Below are positions 6,663 to 10,903 of a stretch of DNA of 10,903 nt, one piece after another. The DNA is from Conus ventricosus (Eukaryota > Mollusca > Gastropoda > Neogastropoda > Conidae): assembly GCA_018398815.1 (NCBI GenBank), contig CM031612.1, forward strand, positions 3,592,066 through 3,602,968, given 5' to 3'. Every line of letters starts with the position of its first letter. The stretch's first letter is position 1. The notes beneath the pieces were generated by a model that saw only the letters and a program-made list of their open reading frames with translations, did not search any database and was not told the origin of the DNA. The translations under genes and the position numbers were made by a program.

Positions 6663-7259
6663 ATGTCGCGTGGACCAGAAGAACCGGGAGTTACATTAGC
6701 ACCTGTAAGGTGTATAACCTTAGAATTAAAAGACCTTGCAGACGTTGCGGACTTTGAACAGAACGGTGAGATAGGCGCTTTGTATGGTTTTGAGTACACT
6801 AAAGATGGTGATTATAAACGCAAAGAGGTTAGCGACAACAAAAAGTTTCCTAAACTAGAACAACTACGCAATGTAGAAGCAAATAATGCTGGCCAGTATG
6901 AATATAAAATAGTTCGAAAACCTGACAGCAAATGGCACTTGGAACCATATTTAGAATGGGAAATAAAATTTGAATTCATAAGCCCATTTACATTTTTTAG
7001 CCGTCAAAAAAGTTTCAGAAAAGCATTCAACTCTGGCCCTTTACATGTAAGTCTTATGCCGGACGACAATAGTCGGAAAGAGATTGAAATAACGCCGTAT
7101 GGGAAAAAACAGTACATCCTCCACAGAAGAGAAACGGTTTTAAAGAAAGCTTCTACAAAATTACAGTTCTTTCCAAGCAGAAAATTAGGAGACACGTTCA
7201 CAATGATATTTGAAATTTCTGTCTTTAAAGATGTGGAGAGGGATGGGGTTGGGCGTTAG
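6663..7259 (+). CDS. element protein of unknown function, 198 aa
   Basis: ATG 6663 (ACATGTC, A at -3) lies 16 bp after the previous stop. The protein is highly charged, with no membrane segment. Its middle part (about residues 95-120, EWEIKFEFISPFTFF) and end (about residues 175-190) have beta-strand-like patterns. No domain is recognised. Its last 29 bases overlap the next gene in another frame. A G-rich run at 7236-7252 near the overlap makes a single-base indel possible, in which case this and the next frame would be halves of one protein of about 290 aa. A virion structural role is plausible from position between the penton-like and ATPase genes but is not shown. Confidence 0.65.
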   Translation: MSRGPEEPGVTLAPVRCITLELKDLADVADFEQNGEIGALYGFEYTKDGDYKRKEVSDNKKFPKLEQLRNVEANNAGQYEYKIVRKPDSKWHLEPYLEWEIKFEFISPFTFFSRQKSFRKAFNSGPLHVSLMPDDNSRKEIEITPYGKKQYILHRRETVLKKASTKLQFFPSRKLGDTFTMIFEISVFKDVERDGVGR

Positions 7260-7518
7260 TGACGTCCTTATAAAAGGAATTAATATTAGCTGGCAAAACT
7301 TAGACGTTAAACGTCTTAAAGTTACCATCGTCGTTCTTCACAATGGTGAGGATGTTAAGGTCATAACAACAAGCAACAAAATCGATGTTGACTTAAATAG
7401 AAACAATCTTACAGAACTGAATTGGATTAATCTTACACATTTAGGCCTCATAGGGTTTTATTATACTGAACAGGTTTTGACAGAAAGTATGATAAACATA
7501 ATAACTGGATTAGATTAA
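7231..7518 (+). CDS. small element protein of unknown function, 95 aa
   Basis: The first ATG of the frame is at 7231 (A at -3), inside the end of the 198-aa gene; the frame ends at TAA 7516. From residue 9 on it is beta-rich (strands around ISWQNLDV, LKVTIVVLH, KVITT, LGLIGFYYT) without cysteines or a membrane segment. It may be an independent small virion protein read from an overlapping frame, or the continuation of the upstream gene after a frameshift in the G-rich stretch at 7236-7252. The ATPase gene follows 16 bp later. Confidence 0.55.
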   Translation: MWRGMGLGVSDVLIKGINISWQNLDVKRLKVTIVVLHNGEDVKVITTSNKIDVDLNRNNLTELNWINLTHLGLIGFYYTEQVLTESMINIITGLD

Positions 7519-7534
7519 ATTCTATTATAAAACT

Positions 7535-8146
7535 ATGGAGCAGTTAAACTTTATGATAAAAACCCCTCATTGTTCATTAATTTGTGGACAAACTGGTTGT
7601 GGAAAAACAATATTTATCCTTGACCTGTTACAAACAGTTTATCGTTATAATTTTGATCATATTGTGATTTTCTGCCCAACACTTAAATGGAATAAAGCAT
7701 ATCATGATAGAAGGTTTATATGGATAGATGATGACATATATTTAGTTGATCCTAGCAATAAACTGAGTGAGTGTTTAGAACAGTTTTATAGACTGTTTGA
7801 AGGAACGCAGACACTATTTATTATAGATGACTGTTCGGCAGAAAGAGACATAGTTAAAAAAAGAAATACTTTGTCGAAACTGGCTTTCAGTGGAAGACAT
7901 GCTGGAATAAGTGTGTGGATTTTATGTCAGAAATATAACTCGGTTTTAAAAGACTTTAGAGAACAGTTAAAGACTGTAGTTTTATTTCACATGAAAGACA
8001 GAGATGCATTTGATGAATGTTTGCGTGAAAATGATGTTATTGAAAACGATCAAGAAAAACATAGGATTAAACAAAAACTAAAATCTGAAAAGTTTAGTAA
8101 ATTAGTATTGAAAACGGACAATCCTACACAGTATGTCTGTTTGTAG
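7535..8146 (+). CDS. FtsK/HerA-superfamily (A32-like) DNA-packaging ATPase
   Basis: A 203-aa P-loop ATPase. Walker A GQTGCGKT lies at residues 18-25. Walker B LFIIDD lies at 94-99, with the acidic pair directly after four hydrophobic residues. A conserved-looking SGRHAGISVWILCQ (119-132) matches the sensor-like strand and glutamine of viral packaging ATPases. In Polintons, adenovirus-like and poxvirus-like lineages this family pumps genome DNA into the capsid. The length fits the compact Polinton version (about 200-260 aa). ATG 7535 has A at -3 and G at +4. Its last 16 codons and stop lie within the right terminal inverted repeat. Function by family is well founded; activity of this copy is inferred from an intact frame and motifs. 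Confidence 0.9.
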   Translation: MEQLNFMIKTPHCSLICGQTGCGKTIFILDLLQTVYRYNFDHIVIFCPTLKWNKAYHDRRFIWIDDDIYLVDPSNKLSECLEQFYRLFEGTQTLFIIDDCSAERDIVKKRNTLSKLAFSGRHAGISVWILCQKYNSVLKDFREQLKTVVLFHMKDRDAFDECLRENDVIENDQEKHRIKQKLKSEKFSKLVLKTDNPTQYVCL

Positions 8147-8276
8147 ATAATCGTTATTTTTTGGTTATTAAAGTCTTACTTGTCAGAGAACAGGAAAAGG
8201 CGGCTTTTAGGTCACTTTCGCCCGAAAACTTGTTTGAGGGCGAAAGTGAGCCAGGATTGGTAAAATACTGTTCTCT
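8097..8276 (-). repeat. right terminal inverted repeat (180 bp)
   Basis: The reverse complement of 2398-2577 with six substitutions. It includes the last codons of the ATPase, a possible variant polyadenylation signal ATTAAA at 8167-8172 just after its stop (changed in the left copy), and the same nested palindrome as the left end. It ends CTGTTCTCT against the GACGT duplication. Confidence 0.93.
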
Positions 8277-8281
8277 GACGT
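8277..8281. repeat. right target-site duplication GACGT
   Basis: Identical to 2393-2397 and adjacent to the outermost base of the right terminal repeat. Confidence 0.85.
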
Positions 8282-8404
8282 TATCAGAGCAGTGTTCATT
8301 AAATCGTCTTCTATCATCTTCGATTGAGAGAGTATAAATCTATATTCTTTAATCATATGGTTCATGCTCCTGTCATTATTTGACGTTTAGGTTCTCTTCT
8401 CTAA

Positions 8405-8407
<3 letters not shown>

Positions 8408-8487
<80 letters not shown>

Positions 8488-8538
8488 TGGGTGTGTGCGT
8501 GCGTGCGTGCGTGCGTGCATGCGTGCGTGTGTGTGTGT
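8408..8538. repeat. (TG)n / (TGCG)n microsatellite
   Basis: TG dinucleotides (to about 8469) pass into TGCG-type units. The array ends just upstream of the truncated LINE and contributes a false Cys-Val leader to its frame. Confidence 0.95.
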
Positions 8539-8555
8539 TTGTGCTTGCGTGTATG

Positions 8556-9676
8556 CAGGGTTGTGTCTTAGCTCCGGTCCTCTTCAACATCTTCTTCACC
8601 TGCATGCTGTCCCACGCTGTCCAAGACCTGGAGAAGGGAGTCAACTTCCGCTATCGTCTGGACGGCTCCCTCTTTGACCTTCGTCGCCTCACTGCCAAGA
8701 CAAAGAGCATCAAAGATCTCCTCCAAGAAGTCCTCTTTGCCGATGACTGCGCACTGGTGGCCCATGCAGAATCCGATCTGCAAACGATGCTTGACCGCTT
8801 CTCCGATGCTTCAAAGCTCTTCGGCCTGACAATCAGCCTCGGAAAGACTGAGGTGCTTCACCAACCCGCACCAAACACCAACCCCTCGGCACCCACCATC
8901 GTCATTGATGACTCCCAGCTTGCGGACGTTGAACATTTCAGATATCTAGGAAGTACCATCTCCTGTGATGGCTCACTGGACAGGGAAGTTGATGCCCGAA
9001 TCAGCAAAGCAGGCCAAGCCCTGGGAAGACTCCGCAACAGAGTGCTTAGTCAACACAACATTCGGCTGACTACAAAACTGAGAGTTTACAACGCAGTGGT
9101 CTTGCCCTCTCTCCTCTATGGGTGCGAATCTTGGACACTGTACCGCAGACACGTCAAGAAGCTGGAGAACTTCCACATGCGAGCTCTTCGCTCCATACTC
9201 AGAATCCATTGGCAGGACCGTGTTTCCAACCTCGAGGTCCTGGACCGTGCTCACACTACAAGTATCGAGTCCATGCTCATCAAGGCCCAGCTTCGATGGT
9301 GGGGCATGTCATCCGTATGGAAGAGCACCGTATGCCAAGGCGACTGCTGTATGGAGAGCTTCTGCACGGCAAGAGAAACCAAGGACGCCCAAAGAAACGG
9401 TACAAGGACTCGGTCAAATCAAACCTCCAGTGGTGCGAACTCAAACCAAAAGAACTAGAGGAGTGCGCCAGTGACCGACCTCTGTGGCGGGCCACAATTC
9501 ACAAAGCCGCTACCAACTTCGAAAGTACTCGACGCCAAAAGCTGACTGCCGCCAGGGATCAACGCCACAGAGCAGCAGCAGCAGTGATCACGACAACGGA
9601 CTTCCAGTGCCCCCACTGTTCCAGACTCTGCGCCTCCAGATTGGGGCTGCAGAGCCACCTCCGCGTACATCGATGA
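8556..9676 (+). pseudogene. non-LTR retrotransposon (LINE) reverse transcriptase, 5'-truncated and frameshifted
   Basis: Homology begins abruptly at [11 protein letters not shown] (8556), within the RT domain before the catalytic motif, so the endonuclease and RT fingers are missing. The catalytic box reads LFADDCALVAH (FADD at 8736-8747). Further on come YLGSTIS, the LLYGCESWTL thumb-region motif and LKAQLRWWG-like residues. At the GGGG run 9301-9304 one base appears to be missing. Coding then continues in another frame (HVIRMEEHRMP, GRPKKRYKD) to a C-terminal C2H2 zinc finger (CPHCSRLC...HLRVH) and TGA at 9674. The clade is uncertain; the C-terminal layout is of the type common in invertebrate RTE/CR1-like elements. 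Dead copy, unrelated to the virus-like element. Confidence 0.88.
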
Positions 9677-10560
<884 letters not shown>

Positions 10561-10564
10561 GTAA

Positions 10565-10654
10565 GGGTCCTAGGACCCACCTAGGGCCCACCTAGGTTCT
10601 GGCTAGATTCAGCTTGTCCAAGCTGGAGCTGGCTAGAACCTAGGTGGACCCTAG
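10565..10654. repeat. nested palindrome / fold-back structure
   Basis: Arms 10581-10600 and 10635-10654 (CTAGGGCCCACCTAGGTTCT against its complement) pair over 20 bp with one mismatch around a 34-nt spacer that holds a small AGCTT/AAGCT stem. Just outside lies a perfect 14-bp palindrome, GGGTCCTAGGACCC (10565-10578). It could be the end of a small fold-back transposon. No protein is encoded. Confidence 0.75.
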
Positions 10655-10903
10655 TACCTTTGCTGTAAGGGTGGTCTCCCTTGCTGCATGCTTACAACTC
10701 ATTTTCATTTGACCTTACCCTCCCCACTCTTCCCTATTCTCCCTCCCCCTAGCCAATCAACAGCTGGTTATGAGTAAAACGCCTGGTGAAATGTGTTCCT
10801 TTTCAAATGCAAGATACCTCTGATCTTAACACAATACGAACTCAGGTCTGTTCCCGAATCCCACAAACGAACGAGCAGCCCAGAAGAAAGCAGTCACTGC
10901 TGT
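10655..10903. other. intergenic DNA, nothing recognised
   Basis: A CT-rich stretch near 10718-10752 weakly resembles the one at 10440-10500. No frame, RNA gene or further repeat could be supported. Confidence 0.5.

Larger units (their letters stand above)
2393..8281. mobile_element. Polinton/Maverick-like virus-derived DNA element, complete insertion
   Basis: The element body is 2398-8276, bounded by 180-bp terminal inverted repeats and a 5-bp direct repeat GACGT (2393-2397 and 8277-8281). The termini read 5'-AG...CT-3'; Polintons are known to begin with AG, although their duplications are usually 6 bp. Inside are an A32-like packaging ATPase, a penton-like candidate capsid protein and further compact genes on both strands, a virus-like layout. 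At 5.9 kb as assembled it is far below the usual 15-20 kb, and no type B polymerase, integrase or cysteine protease is visible. The 100-N gap of unknown size may hide them. About 3% difference between the two ends suggests a fairly recent insertion. Exact placement among Polintons, adintoviruses and relatives is not determined. Confidence 0.8.

Noticed and set aside
7004..7201. Minus-strand 65-codon frame
   Set aside because: Antisense shadow of the 198-aa gene.
9118..9495. Additional frames on both strands within the LINE
   Set aside because: Shadows. Only the frame that continues coding after the frameshift near 9301 is meaningful.

Overview
The window looks like non-coding, repeat-laden DNA from an invertebrate animal genome. 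I lean towards a mollusc, at low confidence. The reasons are very long (CA)n/(TG)n and (TC)n arrays, a 5'-truncated non-LTR retrotransposon, a piggyBac remnant and a large virus-like DNA element, with no recognisable host gene. A run of exactly 100 N (3304-3403) is an assembly gap whose true length is unknown.

Layout. 1-2392: host-type DNA dominated by microsatellites and C-rich low-complexity sequence, no gene seen. 2393-8281: a complete insertion of a Polinton/Maverick-like (virus-derived) element. It has 180-bp terminal inverted repeats starting 5'-AGAGAACAG (2398-2577 and 8097-8276) and a perfect 5-bp target-site duplication GACGT on both sides (2393-2397 and 8277-8281). 8282-8555: flanking DNA and a (TG)n array. 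8556-9676: 3' part of a LINE (reverse transcriptase from before the FADD motif to a C-terminal zinc finger), broken by one frameshift. 9699-9880: LINE tail and (TC)n(CA)n. 9881-10903: low-complexity DNA with a strong fold-back structure at 10565-10654.

Inside the element: a decayed reading frame runs into the assembly gap, and a + strand gene end with a C-terminal membrane anchor emerges from it. Convergent to that is a minus-strand gene, apparently spliced, encoding about 406 aa with a C-terminal membrane segment. Divergent from its start, only 17 bp away, begins a tightly packed + strand block: a penton-like candidate minor capsid protein (229 aa), two small proteins of unknown function (198 and 95 aa) whose frames overlap, and a FtsK/HerA (A32-like) DNA-packaging ATPase (203 aa) whose last codons lie inside the right terminal repeat. 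The likely common job is building and filling a virus-like particle, and the ATPase is the only firm assignment. No DNA polymerase, integrase or protease is visible. They may sit in the gap, or the element may depend on others.

The putative 1241-bp intron of the minus-strand gene (4579-5819) holds a nested, internally deleted piggyBac element. It consists of an 85-bp near-perfect inverted repeat, the cysteine-rich C-terminus of the transposase, and tandem subterminal repeats.
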